Shown: positions 30,372 to 38,359 of the stretch, piece after piece
Numbering within the stretch: the first letter of the stretch is position 1
How the letters are laid out: each line of letters begins with the position of its first letter
Source: a virus
Length of the DNA: 55,666 nucleotides
Virus record (IMG/VR): IMGVR_UViG_3300018080_000024
Location: 1-55,666 of that record
Reading direction: 5' to 3' (one strand)
Translations under genes and position numbers: made by a program
The notes under the pieces: generated by a model
The model's input: the letters and a program-made list of their open reading frames with translations, nothing else
Told to the model about the DNA's origin: nothing
Database searches by the model: none

Positions 30372-30693
30372 ACCCAAGCATACTCGCAGGGATATGAATC
30401 ATGCGCGCATAGTCCAGGAATTGCGCGATCTTGGTGCTTATGTGGCGGACTGTGCGGATGTTGGAGGAGAGGTGCCAGACCTATTCGTTTGTTGGAGGGG
30501 CATATGCCGCCCCGTGGAGGTGAAGCAACGAGGGAAAGAACGCGATCTGACGGAGGGCGAGGCCAACTGTAAATGGCGGACTGCACGAGCGCATACGCCA
30601 CTGTTGGTAGTAACGTGTATCGAAGACGTATTGAATGCGTGGGCGAAGCTAATGAAGGAGGGAAGACAACCATGCGACGACGAGAGTTTCTGA
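30364..30693 (+). CDS. VRR-NUC/Holliday-resolvase-like nuclease
   Basis: A 109-residue protein with 'IVQELRDLGAYVADCADVGGEVPDLFVCWRGICRPVEVKQRGKE'. The PDL and EVK residues form the PD-(D/E)XK site. Similar short proteins act as Holliday-junction resolvases in phages. Encoded back to back with another PD-(D/E)XK nuclease; the C-terminal 22 bases overlap the next gene's start. Confidence 0.75.
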   Translation: MVRPKHTRRDMNHARIVQELRDLGAYVADCADVGGEVPDLFVCWRGICRPVEVKQRGKERDLTEGEANCKWRTARAHTPLLVVTCIEDVLNAWAKLMKEGRQPCDDESF

Positions 30694-31307
30694 CAGGCGG
30701 TACGGGGCTGTTGGCGCTCCTGATGGCCGACAAGCTGGCCCGACTTGATATGGGGCGAGCGCAGCCGCATCGGAAGCCGGAGTTCCCGTCCTGGGAGTGG
30801 GAAGGATTAACTGATACGGCTAGGCCGGGAGAGTTTTCGGGCGAGATGCCAATCAAGAACTTTGCCGAGTGCCCCGTTGTATTGGTCACCCCGCTTAACA
30901 AGCTAGCTGTGCAGATAGTGCGGGAGCCGGAGAATCAGCCTAATCAGTATGGGATAGTACCTGCGCCGTGCATATATGATCAGCTGACGGTGTGGCGCAA
31001 GATTGAGATAGGGGCGAGGGTGGCAAACGACATCGTTGCTAACAATCCGCTGCTAGTGCATCGAGATTGGGCGTGGAGCGGAAGCGGAGCCCCATTTCTT
31101 TTCGTAGTTACGCCTCGCACTGGGGCCCAAACGATGGAGCTAATAGCGCGCCAGATTGTGGACGAATTATGGCGGGAAGGATGGCTAACAGATGAGGAGG
31201 CAGTGAGCGGGTTGCGTAAAGCGGGAGTATTGGGCACTGGGGGCATCGGCGATCTAGGAGGCCGTTCAGATATACAGTTTGATAGTATGAGGGTTGAAAA
31301 GGAGTGA
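30672..31307 (+). CDS. Exported-looking protein with twin-arginine signal
   Basis: A 211-residue protein starting 'MRRREFLTGGTGLLALLM', which matches the RRxFL twin-arginine pattern and a hydrophobic stretch. The rest is soluble with no recognised motif. If the signal works, the protein would be exported folded during infection, unusual for a phage. Start at ATG 30672 after GGAGGGAAGACAACC. Confidence 0.58.
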   Translation: MRRREFLTGGTGLLALLMADKLARLDMGRAQPHRKPEFPSWEWEGLTDTARPGEFSGEMPIKNFAECPVVLVTPLNKLAVQIVREPENQPNQYGIVPAPCIYDQLTVWRKIEIGARVANDIVANNPLLVHRDWAWSGSGAPFLFVVTPRTGAQTMELIARQIVDELWREGWLTDEEAVSGLRKAGVLGTGGIGDLGGRSDIQFDSMRVEKE

Positions 31308-31311
31308 CGAA

Positions 31312-31674
31312 ATGGGGCGTTATTATCAATCAAGAACGTGGATTCTAATCTTGTTAGTCGTGTCGTTGCTAGGACTGTGCTTGCTGATTGGCAAACGAGC
31401 GATGACCGTGGCTGCTACGTCTCGGGGCGTAGTATACGCTTACCCTTTGCCCGAACCGACGCCGACGCCCGGCCTTGCGCCCTATCCTGCGCCCGGGACG
31501 GTAAGGGTGCGATGGATCGTGGAGGGCGACGTGCCCGTCGCAGACGCGGCGGTGCTGGTGCCGGCCTATCGGGTGTATTGTCAAACCGGCGGGCGAGAAT
31601 ACGTGCTACGGCTAGTGCGAGCAAGGGGGACGGACACCGAGCACGAGGCCGTCTACACGCTCAAGTCGCGGTGA
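31312..31674 (+). CDS. Membrane-anchored protein with Pro/Thr linker
   Basis: A 120-residue protein with a signal anchor (residues about 10-28, 'ILILLVVSLLGLCLLIG'). Next come the linker 'YPLPEPTPTPGLAPYPAPG' and a beta-rich C-terminal domain of about 60 residues. PTPTPG linkers are frequent in Chloroflexota secreted proteins, a hint at the host. Likely a periplasmic or surface-facing domain. Start ATG 31312 after AAAGGAGTGACGA. Confidence 0.6.
   Translation: MGRYYQSRTWILILLVVSLLGLCLLIGKRAMTVAATSRGVVYAYPLPEPTPTPGLAPYPAPGTVRVRWIVEGDVPVADAAVLVPAYRVYCQTGGREYVLRLVRARGTDTEHEAVYTLKSR
31323..31330 (+). repeat. TTATCAAT motif, coding copy (second frame)
   Basis: Exact copy read as T-ATT-ATC-AA shifted to TAT-TAT-CAA-TCA (Tyr-Tyr-Gln-Ser), a different codon frame from the copy at 19391. 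This shows the octamer is not kept for its amino acids. Confidence 0.55.
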
Positions 31675-31681
31675 TCCGATC

Positions 31682-32299
31682 ATGGCAAACGCTGATTCGG
31701 TAACCGATGACGAAGCGGCTCTGATGGTGCGGCTCTATGAGCAACAGAACTCCATGTCGGCGATCGGTCGGCTGCTAGGCCGGTCGCCGAACACCGTCAC
31801 ACGGTGGCTGAGGCGCAAGGGCGTGACGCTTCGCAGCAGCGGAGAGCAGCGCCACATCGACATCGCCACGGGCGTCTATACTCCAAGGCGCACCGAGTTC
31901 ACCGACGTCGAGCAAGAGGCGCTGGAGCGGATGTACCTGACGGAGAAACGCGACATGCGCTACTGCGCCCGCAAGCTCGGCGTGAGCGAGACGGTCATCA
32001 AGAAGTACGTCTACAAGCATTGGCCCGAAGAGGTGCGCGACAGCGGCCTCCAGCAGCGGATCAACGCGGAACGCAGGCGGAACGGGGATGATGAGGCCGA
32101 GCTTGCCACGGACAAGATGTGCGACCTGTGTGGTATCCTCATCGGCGAGGACGGCGACGACGTTCACCCCAATAGCCCGCCTTGGGCCACCCGCTGCTGG
32201 GCGTGTCGAGCGCAGTGGGGCAACGCGCCCGCCGAAGTAATAGAGGACATGCGCCTCCACAAGTATGAAGAGTGGGCGCGCCTCGCGGAACAGGCTTGA
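31682..32299 (+). CDS. HTH and zinc-finger regulator
   Basis: A 205-residue protein. Residues 20-50 are a homeodomain-like HTH ('SMSAIGRLLGRSPNTVTRWLRRKGV'), residues 75-115 a second helical unit ('RYCARKLGVSETVIKKYVYKHW'), and residues 140-180 a treble-clef-like zinc site with CDLC and CWAC. It is reminiscent of terminase-small or transposase-type DNA binders. It could be the true small terminase; the gene at 33088 is the other candidate. Confidence 0.68.
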   Translation: MANADSVTDDEAALMVRLYEQQNSMSAIGRLLGRSPNTVTRWLRRKGVTLRSSGEQRHIDIATGVYTPRRTEFTDVEQEALERMYLTEKRDMRYCARKLGVSETVIKKYVYKHWPEEVRDSGLQQRINAERRRNGDDEAELATDKMCDLCGILIGEDGDDVHPNSPPWATRCWACRAQWGNAPAEVIEDMRLHKYEEWARLAEQA

Positions 32300-32311
32300 G
32301 GCGCATAGGGG

Positions 32312-32340
32312 TTGACACTTATTATGCCATGTGGTATAGT
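32312..32340 (+). promoter_or_regulatory. Strong consensus sigma70-type promoter
   Basis: -35 TTGACA (32312-32317), 17-bp spacer, -10 TATAGT (32335-32340). This is the best match to the bacterial consensus in the window. It drives the ribbon-helix-helix gene, which has its own terminator. Confidence 0.92.
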
Positions 32341-32368
32341 GAGTCATCGAAACGCTGGCTCACCCGGG

Positions 32369-32419
32369 CAGCGCCGTCCCGGGCTCGATCACAGGCCATC
32401 ATCGCAAGGGACGGCGCGC
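32369..32419 (+). other. Inverted repeat in leader of RHH gene
   Basis: GCGCCGTCCC (near 32371-32380) and GGGACGGCGC (near 32408-32417) form a 10-bp inverted repeat around a loop of about 27 bases, just before the ribosome site GGAGGGAG. It may be an operator for the encoded repressor or an RNA stem that controls its translation. Confidence 0.55.
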
Positions 32420-32432
32420 GGAGGGAGTGGCA

Positions 32433-32615
32433 GTGACAGAAAGCGGACACGTGAGGCGCAGTGTCTATGTAGACCCGCGAGATTGGAAGCGCCTCAAGAT
32501 TGCATTGTTACAACGGGGCCTGACGCTCAGTGAGTGGTGCCGGAGCCGAGTGGCCCAGGACCTCGACGCGATGACTGACAACGGACATGATCGTGACGAC
32601 GGAGCGGACGCATGA
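32433..32615 (+). CDS. Ribbon-helix-helix-like small repressor
   Basis: A 60-residue protein: a basic strand 'VRRSVYVDPRDWKRLKIALLQRGLTLSEWCRSRVAQDLDAM' fits the ribbon-helix-helix fold (Arc/CopG). GTG 32433 is 8 bases after GGAGG; GTG 32427 is an alternative. It is alone between a strong promoter and a terminator, so it likely represses its own and other promoters. Confidence 0.7.
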   Translation: MTESGHVRRSVYVDPRDWKRLKIALLQRGLTLSEWCRSRVAQDLDAMTDNGHDRDDGADA

Positions 32616-32641
32616 GCAGGGGGCGTCCGCTCCGTCTTTGT
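32601..32641 (+). terminator. Intrinsic terminator of the RHH unit
   Basis: Stem GGAGCGGACGC (32601-32611) with GCGTCCGCTCC (32623-32633), 11-nt loop, then GTCTTTGTGGG. The tail is like that of the other phage terminators (CGTCTTTGT). The left arm overlaps the last codons of the gene. Confidence 0.85.
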
Positions 32642-32686
32642 GGGTACAGGCGGCGAATGCTCACGCGGGCGTGAGAATGGAGGGCA

Positions 32687-32881
32687 ATGGCCGTGGAGCC
32701 TATTCCGGACTATATTGTGACCCGAGACATCCAAGGGTGCGCGTCGTGTGGAGCAGACCATGAGCGCGTGACGTTCCGACTCTGCGGTGAGAGCCAGAGC
32801 GGGTTTCTGTACGTGAGCGAGTGCCCCGTGAGCGGGATGACGCTCTACATGATGTTCGAGGGAGGCGGCGAGGATGAATAG
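32687..32881 (+). CDS. Small CxxC protein
   Basis: A 64-residue protein with CASC and a second Cys pair ('CGESQSGFLYVSEC'), probably a small zinc ribbon. ATG after GGAGGGCA. Overlaps the next (broken) gene by 8 bases. Unknown function. Confidence 0.55.
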   Translation: MAVEPIPDYIVTRDIQGCASCGADHERVTFRLCGESQSGFLYVSECPVSGMTLYMMFEGGGEDE

Positions 32882-33046
32882 GCGACGGTTTCTGGAGTTC
32901 GTACGTGATGGGGCGGTGGCGGCTATGCGATCTTCGACAACTTGGGCATTCAGATACCCATCGAGGAACTGGCAACACGATGCGGGCAAAGCGCTCGTGA
33001 GGGAATAGTGCGTCGCATGATAGAAAGCTTGCGCCGCAAGGCATAG
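32874..33046 (+). pseudogene. Frameshifted small gene
   Basis: ATG 32874 reads 'MNRRRFLEFVRDGAVAAM'. One base out of step, the protein-like frame 'GGGYAIFDNLGIQIPIEELA' and on to 'ESLRRKA' ends at TAG 33046 but has no start of its own. One extra G in the GGGG run at about 32910 would join them into one 57-residue protein. It is a natural frameshift or an assembly error in a homopolymer. Confidence 0.5.
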
Positions 33047-33087
33047 GAGTGCCAGGTGAACATAATGTCACGAGCAGGGACCCGGGC

Positions 33088-33690
33088 ATGACGACTAGCG
33101 GACTGGGGCGCTCCAACGCCTATCATCGATGGAGCATGGGCGCAACGGGGCTGCGCAAGCGGCGCGTGGCGACCCTTGTGGCTCGCGGCTATGATCCCTA
33201 TGAGATCGTCCAGCAGATGGGGACGCCGATGATGCCCGACCCGGCGATGCCTGGCGGCGAGCGGCCCAACCCGATGTACACCGTAAACCCCACGACCGGG
33301 GATGCCTATAGCGACTCTACCATCCGCCGTGACGTGGAAGAGATCATGGCCGCGTACAGCCAGTTCAACAGCGAGCGGATCGCCGAGGAGCGCGGGCGGC
33401 TAGTCCATGAGGTGGATGAGATTCGCCGGGGACTTTGGGCGCGCACCGGGACAAGTGGCCTGGAAGCCTACGAGCTACTGATGGAGGCGGTTCGGCTCAC
33501 GGCCAACCTCGCTGGAGCCAATATGCCCCTCGAGGTGCGCAGCCAGAACATCAACGTATCGGTGGCGGACCTGGCCGAGCTCTCCAATGAAGCGCTGGAG
33601 CGGATCGCCAACGGGGAGCCGGTGGAGGTGGTGCTCAGAGAGTGTCGGGACGGCTTAAATGTCGTGGAGGATATGGATGACCAACGATAG
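33088..33690 (+). CDS. Terminase small subunit candidate
   Basis: A 200-residue protein. The N-terminal part 'GLRKRRVATLVARGYDPYEIVQQM' looks like the HTH start of small terminases, and a long helical C-terminal part follows. It is three genes upstream of the large terminase. ATG 33088 overlaps the stop of an 8-codon reading frame (ATG 33065, after AGGAG), so it may be translated by re-initiation. GTG 33049 is an in-frame alternative. Confidence 0.6.
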   Translation: MTTSGLGRSNAYHRWSMGATGLRKRRVATLVARGYDPYEIVQQMGTPMMPDPAMPGGERPNPMYTVNPTTGDAYSDSTIRRDVEEIMAAYSQFNSERIAEERGRLVHEVDEIRRGLWARTGTSGLEAYELLMEAVRLTANLAGANMPLEVRSQNINVSVADLAELSNEALERIANGEPVEVVLRECRDGLNVVEDMDDQR

Positions 33691-34189
33691 CATCAAGGAC
33701 CTGCGGCCGGACCCGCAGAACGCTCGGCAGCACAACCCTCGGAACCTGGCGATGATCGAGGATTCACTGCGCCGCGTCGGGGCCGCACGCTCCGTTGTCA
33801 TAGACGACGACAACATCATCTTGGCGGGGAATGGCGTGGTGGCCGCAGCCGAGGCCGCCGGGATTGAACGCATACGGGTTATAGAGACGGATGGGGACGA
33901 GATCATAGCTGTGCGGCGGTCCGGACTCACCGACGAGCAAAAGCGCCTCCTGGCGTACTATGACAACCGCACCGCTGAGCTCGCCACTTGGAGCGCGGAG
34001 CAGGTGGTGGCGGACCTTGACGCCGGGCTGTCGCTGGAGGGCATGTTCTACGAGGACGAGTTGGCCACGATTCTAGGGAATGCGGCCGATGACCTAGCTA
34101 GTGTTGAGTTCCGCGAATATGATGAATCGGTGGCCGATGAGGTAGAGTATCTGACGTGCCCGGAGTGTGGACACCGATGGCCGAAATAG
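33677..34189 (+). CDS. ParB/Srx-like nuclease-domain protein
   Basis: A 170-residue protein from ATG 33677 (GGAGG six bases upstream). It has the ParB-like domain signature: 'DLRPDPQNARQHNPRNLAMIEDSLRRVGAARSVVIDDDNIILAGNGVVAAAEAAGI'. The C-terminus ends with a CPECGHRW zinc half-site. In phages such proteins are commonly linked to DNA methyltransferases, as here with the next gene, and may guide or regulate DNA modification. Confidence 0.82.
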   Translation: MTNDSIKDLRPDPQNARQHNPRNLAMIEDSLRRVGAARSVVIDDDNIILAGNGVVAAAEAAGIERIRVIETDGDEIIAVRRSGLTDEQKRLLAYYDNRTAELATWSAEQVVADLDAGLSLEGMFYEDELATILGNAADDLASVEFREYDESVADEVEYLTCPECGHRWPK

Positions 34190-35685
34190 ACTTGCATCCG
34201 GCGGCGGAGAGTAGGGCTATCAGCATAAGCACGGCATTGAATATTCCCGCGAACATGGGAACGCTAGAATATCGACGCAGCTATAAGGCAGGCGGTCAAG
34301 TAGAGGTAGCTCAATCGGGGTGTGATAGACCATCGCTTACAATCACCAAGGCGAGAAACTTTAGCGGCAAGCGATATGGAGACAAGGTCGCTAGTCTGGA
34401 CAAGCCTATCGGCACAATTACAAGGTTAAGCAGATGGTTTCTTACAGAACAGGAAGAGTTTAGCCTTGATGCGTATAAGCGATTGGCAAGCTATCCGGAC
34501 AGGTTTCAATTTATAGGGGAGAGCAGCGGCAAGTCACGCATCGGCAACAGCGTCCCACCTTTGTTCATGCGTGCCATAGCGGCAAGAATCAGCGAGAGGC
34601 TTTTTGGCAAGATGACATGGAAGCCAGAATACACGGGCGACTATCCGGCGCTTCTTGACGAAGCGTGGCAGCAGCACCTCGCGCCGCGAGAGCCAGACGC
34701 GCCGACGGTTATCAGCACCTTTGCGGGGTGCGGCGGTTCGTCGCTGGGCTATAGCATGGCCGGATACCGCGAGCTGTTGGCCGTCGAATGGGACGACAAT
34801 GCCGGGGCGACGTTCAAGCTCAACTTTCCCGGCGTGCCGGTGTATCACGGTGACATAGCCAAACTGAGCGTTGAACAGTGCCTAGAGATGGCGCAGATAG
34901 AACCGGGCGAGCTGGACGTGCTAGACGGTTCGCCGCCATGCCAAGGCTTCAGCACGGCGGGCAAGCGCGACATGGACGACGATCGCAACCAGCTATTCCG
35001 CGAGTACGCGCGCCTCTTGCGCGGGCTGAGGCCCAGGGCGTTTGTCATGGAGAACGTAAGCGGGCTAGTCAAGGGCAAGATGAAACTGATATTCGCCGAG
35101 ATCATGCGCGAGCTGAAGGCTAGCGGCTACAAGGTGTCATGCCGCCTGATGAATGCCATGTATTTCCATGTGCCGCAAAGCCGACAACGGCTGATCTTTA
35201 TCGGCGTGCGTGATGATCTGGCGGCAGAGCCGGGGCATCCGGGGGCGGGGGCAAAGCCGATCATAGTGAGGTGTGCGCTCAAAGGGTTGAATCAAACCAA
35301 AAAGAATGCGGCGCTAGGGCATTGCTGGATTGACGCGAAGCCCGGGAGCAAAACCGCAATGGCATTAGCGCAAACGCCAGAAGGGGCGCGGTTGCGCGGG
35401 TTTGCAATGGCGCGGCGTTTAGCGTGGGGACAGGTGGCGGGCACCATTCAGACCGGCGGGTGTGCTCCTGGCTATCCCGGTTCTTCTTGGCCATCCCATC
35501 CTACAGAGCCGCGAGGGATAAGCACGAGAGAGGCAGCCCGCCTAGCGTCATACCCGGATGCGTTTGAGTTTCGTGACTGGCGCGATGGGGCCAAGCGCAT
35601 CGGCAATAGCGTCCCGCCGCTTTTCATGCGGGCCATAGCGCAGCATGTGCGCAATGAGGTTTTGAACGCACACCGTGAACACTAA
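34177..35685 (+). CDS. Cytosine-C5 DNA methyltransferase with duplicated C-terminal lobe
   Basis: A 502-residue protein. The catalytic region has motif I 'FAGCGGSSLGYS' (near 182), motif IV 'SPPCQGFS' with catalytic C255, motif VI 'VMENVSGL' and motif VIII 'QSRQRLIFIG'. The target-recognition lobe and motifs IX-X end with 'RIGNSVPPLFMRAIAQ' (near 475). The same ending, 'RIGNSVPPLFMRAIAA', plus 'YPDRFQFIGES' occurs at residues about 104-137, before motif I. So a second copy of the C-terminal lobe is fused to the N-terminus. It methylates phage DNA against host restriction. Confidence 0.88.
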   Translation: MAEIDLHPAAESRAISISTALNIPANMGTLEYRRSYKAGGQVEVAQSGCDRPSLTITKARNFSGKRYGDKVASLDKPIGTITRLSRWFLTEQEEFSLDAYKRLASYPDRFQFIGESSGKSRIGNSVPPLFMRAIAARISERLFGKMTWKPEYTGDYPALLDEAWQQHLAPREPDAPTVISTFAGCGGSSLGYSMAGYRELLAVEWDDNAGATFKLNFPGVPVYHGDIAKLSVEQCLEMAQIEPGELDVLDGSPPCQGFSTAGKRDMDDDRNQLFREYARLLRGLRPRAFVMENVSGLVKGKMKLIFAEIMRELKASGYKVSCRLMNAMYFHVPQSRQRLIFIGVRDDLAAEPGHPGAGAKPIIVRCALKGLNQTKKNAALGHCWIDAKPGSKTAMALAQTPEGARLRGFAMARRLAWGQVAGTIQTGGCAPGYPGSSWPSHPTEPRGISTREAARLASYPDAFEFRDWRDGAKRIGNSVPPLFMRAIAQHVRNEVLNAHREH

Positions 35686-35770
35686 GCACCGCTCTCACCA
35701 GGCGATCATCGACCTGCGCCGTGTGCGCGTGGCGCGCAGCTGGTGTTTGCGGAAAGAGGGGGAATCCGTC

Positions 35771-37357
35771 ATGACGGTATCGGCCCCTGAGACGCTCGCA
35801 AAGGCGATCCTCGCTCGACGCAAGAAGGCGGGGCAATACGTCCTGCCGTCGGAACGCTACCGCGAGTTTGGGCGACGCTATTACAACCGTCGGGCCGACT
35901 TCATGCGCGACATCATCCGCTGGCCCAAGCCGACGGAGCAGTGGGCGGATTATCAATTGGATCTAGCGGCGACGCTGGACCACGAGGACTGGCTCGCCGC
36001 TCGCGGGTCACGAGGGCTAGGCAAGACGGCGGTGGAGGCGGCGCTGGTACACCACTTTGCGCTCACTCGTGACGCCCTAGAGCTCGACTGGAAGGGCATC
36101 ACCACCGCCTCCATCGGCCAGCAGCTCACGCTCTACCTATGGCCCGAGATTCACAAGCAAGCACGGATGATTGATTGGCGTAAGGTAGGACGGGAGCCAT
36201 ACCGAGACCGGGGCTCTCACATCGAGCTGATGAAGACCCAGCTGCGCCTCCGAACGGGCCAGTGGGCGTCAGTGATCAGTCCGGACGCAGACCGGCAAGA
36301 AGGCGCTCACGCCGACGAGATGATGCTCATATTCACCGAGGCCAAGATCATCCCGGCGGGCGTCTGGGACAGCGCCGAGGGCTACTTCTCTACCGATGGC
36401 GTAGGCAAGTGGATCGCCTTCAGCACACCTAGCGGCGGCTCCGGACGCTTCTATGAGATATTCCAACGACGGCCTGGACTCCAGCGCTGGGCCACGCGGC
36501 GGATCACGCTACATGAGGCTATTGCCGCTGGCCGGGTCAGTGCGGAGTGGGCCGAGAACCTACGCCTGCGGCTGGGCGAGGACCATCCCTTGTACCAGGC
36601 GCAGGTGCTCGGCGAGTTCGCGTCCGACGAGGAGGATGGGGTCATCCCGCTCATGTGGGTAGAGCAGGCCATCGAGCGGAACGATAGCAAGGACCCGGAG
36701 TCGCCGGTGGTCGCGCTGGCCTTTGACGTCGGCGGCGGCAAGGCCGGGAACGACGCCAGCACCATCGCCATGCTTACGGCGGACCGGCGGGTGCTACCGC
36801 TTGTCAAGATCGAGGCAGCCCACGATCCGTCGGTGGCGACCATGGAGCTGGTTGGGATCGTGGCCGGGCTGATCCGCAAACATCAAGCGACCTTGCGGCA
36901 CGCCAACGGCGACATCAACGGGATAGGGGCAGGCGTCGTTCACCGGCTCCGTGAGATGGGCTTTCGCGTCTTTGGCTTCAACGCCGCCGCTCGCACGGAC
37001 CGCATAGATGATGCTGGTATGCTCGGGTTCGCCAACGTGCGCGCCGGGGCGTGGTGGGCGACGCGAGAGCTTCTAGACCCACAGCAAGGCGCAAAGGTGG
37101 GGTTGCCCGATGATGACGACCTGAAGGCAGATCTAGTGTCCACGCGGCTGAAGCGTATCACCTCGGCGAGCCGTCGAGTCATGGAGGACAAGGATGCGAT
37201 CCGCAAGCGCATTGGACGATCCCCGGATGCCGGTGACGCCGTTGTCCAGGTACTCACGGGGGTGCTGTTTGAAGAGGAGGCTATGGCCGGACAGAACGCT
37301 GGGCCGGTAGAGATATACCGGCGAGGGCTGGAGCGCGGGCCTAGCCGTGGATACTGA
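35771..37357 (+). CDS. terL: Terminase large subunit
   Basis: A 528-residue protein with an ATPase Walker A 'RGSRGLGKT' (near 77), Walker B-type 'EMMLIFTE' (near 183), a 'STPSGG' coupling motif, and an RNase H-like nuclease with acidic residues in 'LAFDVGGG' (near 317), 'DINGIGAG' and 'SPDAGDAVV'. It packages DNA into the prohead and cuts the concatemer. ATG 35771 is preceded by GAGGGGGAATCCGTC; an in-frame GTG at 35675 overlaps the methyltransferase stop and would add 32 residues. Confidence 0.9.
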   Translation: MTVSAPETLAKAILARRKKAGQYVLPSERYREFGRRYYNRRADFMRDIIRWPKPTEQWADYQLDLAATLDHEDWLAARGSRGLGKTAVEAALVHHFALTRDALELDWKGITTASIGQQLTLYLWPEIHKQARMIDWRKVGREPYRDRGSHIELMKTQLRLRTGQWASVISPDADRQEGAHADEMMLIFTEAKIIPAGVWDSAEGYFSTDGVGKWIAFSTPSGGSGRFYEIFQRRPGLQRWATRRITLHEAIAAGRVSAEWAENLRLRLGEDHPLYQAQVLGEFASDEEDGVIPLMWVEQAIERNDSKDPESPVVALAFDVGGGKAGNDASTIAMLTADRRVLPLVKIEAAHDPSVATMELVGIVAGLIRKHQATLRHANGDINGIGAGVVHRLREMGFRVFGFNAAARTDRIDDAGMLGFANVRAGAWWATRELLDPQQGAKVGLPDDDDLKADLVSTRLKRITSASRRVMEDKDAIRKRIGRSPDAGDAVVQVLTGVLFEEEAMAGQNAGPVEIYRRGLERGPSRGY

Positions 37358-37411
37358 GAACGTGGGCGACGCGGAGCATGATTGTGTGGAGTTGGAGGCG
37401 GGGGTGGCGGA

Positions 37412-38164
37412 GTGAGGGCGGAGATGGTGTGCGGCGACTGTCTGGATCTGATGCGGGACATGTCCGATGGGTCGGTGGATGCCGTGATCGCCGATCCGCC
37501 GTATGGGATCGGTTTCCAGTATAGCCAGCACGATGATACTCCGGACGGATACGGCGAATGGTTGTGGAAGTGCATAGAATTGGCAGAGAGCAAGTGCAAG
37601 CCAGGCTCACCGGTTTTCGTTTGGCAGGCCATGCCAAACGTACGGCTTTTGGCCGCATGGTTCCCGCGCAAATGGCGACTGTTCGCGGCCTGCAAAAACT
37701 TTGTACAGATGCGGCCAACGGTCATGCAATATGCTTTTGACCCGGTCGTGGTCTGGTGGACTGCGGGAGATACATACAGCGCAGGGACGCTGAGCCGCGA
37801 CTGGCATATCGGGAACACGGCCAACACCATCAACCGTGGCGCGGGCAATGCCGGAGGCCATCCGTGCGCTAGGCCGCTAGGGCAGGTTACACACATCGTG
37901 AACCAGTGGGTTCGGCCAGGCGGCACGGTGCTCGATCCATTCATGGGCTCCGGCACCACCGGCGTCGCCTGCGTGCAGACCGGGCGCTCATTCGTCGGCA
38001 TGGAGATTGACCCGGCCTACTTTGAGATTGCCCAGCGTCGCATCGCCAAGGCGCAGATGCAACCGCTACTAACCGGCATCACCGACCCGAAAGAGCTGCG
38101 CAAGGCAGCGGGGCGTCTGGAGTCGCTGCCACTGCTAGAGATGATGGAGGCGAATGAGACATGA
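37412..38164 (+). CDS. Beta-class amino-DNA methyltransferase
   Basis: A 250-residue protein with motif IV 'DPPYGIG' near residue 29 and motif I 'DPFMGSGTT' near residue 170, the order of beta-class enzymes. DPPY suggests adenine-N6 as target, though N4-cytosine cannot be excluded. The start is uncertain: GTG 37412 or ATG 37424. A second modification enzyme next to the terminase suggests heavily modified phage DNA. The stop overlaps the next ATG (ATGA). Confidence 0.85.
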   Translation: MRAEMVCGDCLDLMRDMSDGSVDAVIADPPYGIGFQYSQHDDTPDGYGEWLWKCIELAESKCKPGSPVFVWQAMPNVRLLAAWFPRKWRLFAACKNFVQMRPTVMQYAFDPVVVWWTAGDTYSAGTLSRDWHIGNTANTINRGAGNAGGHPCARPLGQVTHIVNQWVRPGGTVLDPFMGSGTTGVACVQTGRSFVGMEIDPAYFEIAQRRIAKAQMQPLLTGITDPKELRKAAGRLESLPLLEMMEANET

Positions 38165-38334
38165 AGACCTGTTGGCTCGTATCGCTGACGACGCTGTTGG
38201 TGGCGGCGTTGCTTGTCTGGGCAGTAGCGACAGAGCGGTTGAGCCCTCCGCCGATTCCTATCACGCCGGTCCCCACGGCGTATCCGCAACCCATACGGAC
38301 CGCCACGCCGGGAGTCGTGACGCCGTATCCGTAG
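38161..38334 (+). CDS. Small membrane-anchored Pro-rich protein
   Basis: A 57-residue protein: hydrophobic 'WLVSLTTLLVAALLVWAVA' then 'ERLSPPPIPITPVPTAYPQP' and a Pro-rich tail. Overlaps the previous stop by 4 bases. It resembles the anchor and linker of the protein at 31312 without its C-terminal domain. It might be a signal-anchored peptide on the host membrane; an outer spanin is also possible, although there is no clear lipobox. Confidence 0.6.
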   Translation: MKTCWLVSLTTLLVAALLVWAVATERLSPPPIPITPVPTAYPQPIRTATPGVVTPYP

Positions 38335-38338
38335 GCGA

Positions 38339-38346
38339 TTATCAAT
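38339..38346 (+). repeat. TTATCAAT motif upstream of portal gene
   Basis: Exact copy in context GGCGATTATCAATCAGGAGG, directly before the portal ribosome site, matching the context at 15138. Confidence 0.6.
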
Positions 38347-38359
38347 CAGGAGGTGAGGC

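Noticed and set aside
35146-35152. CTGATGA in the cytosine methyltransferase gene
   Set aside because: Same reason: coding Leu-Met-Asn with no hammerhead helices nearby.
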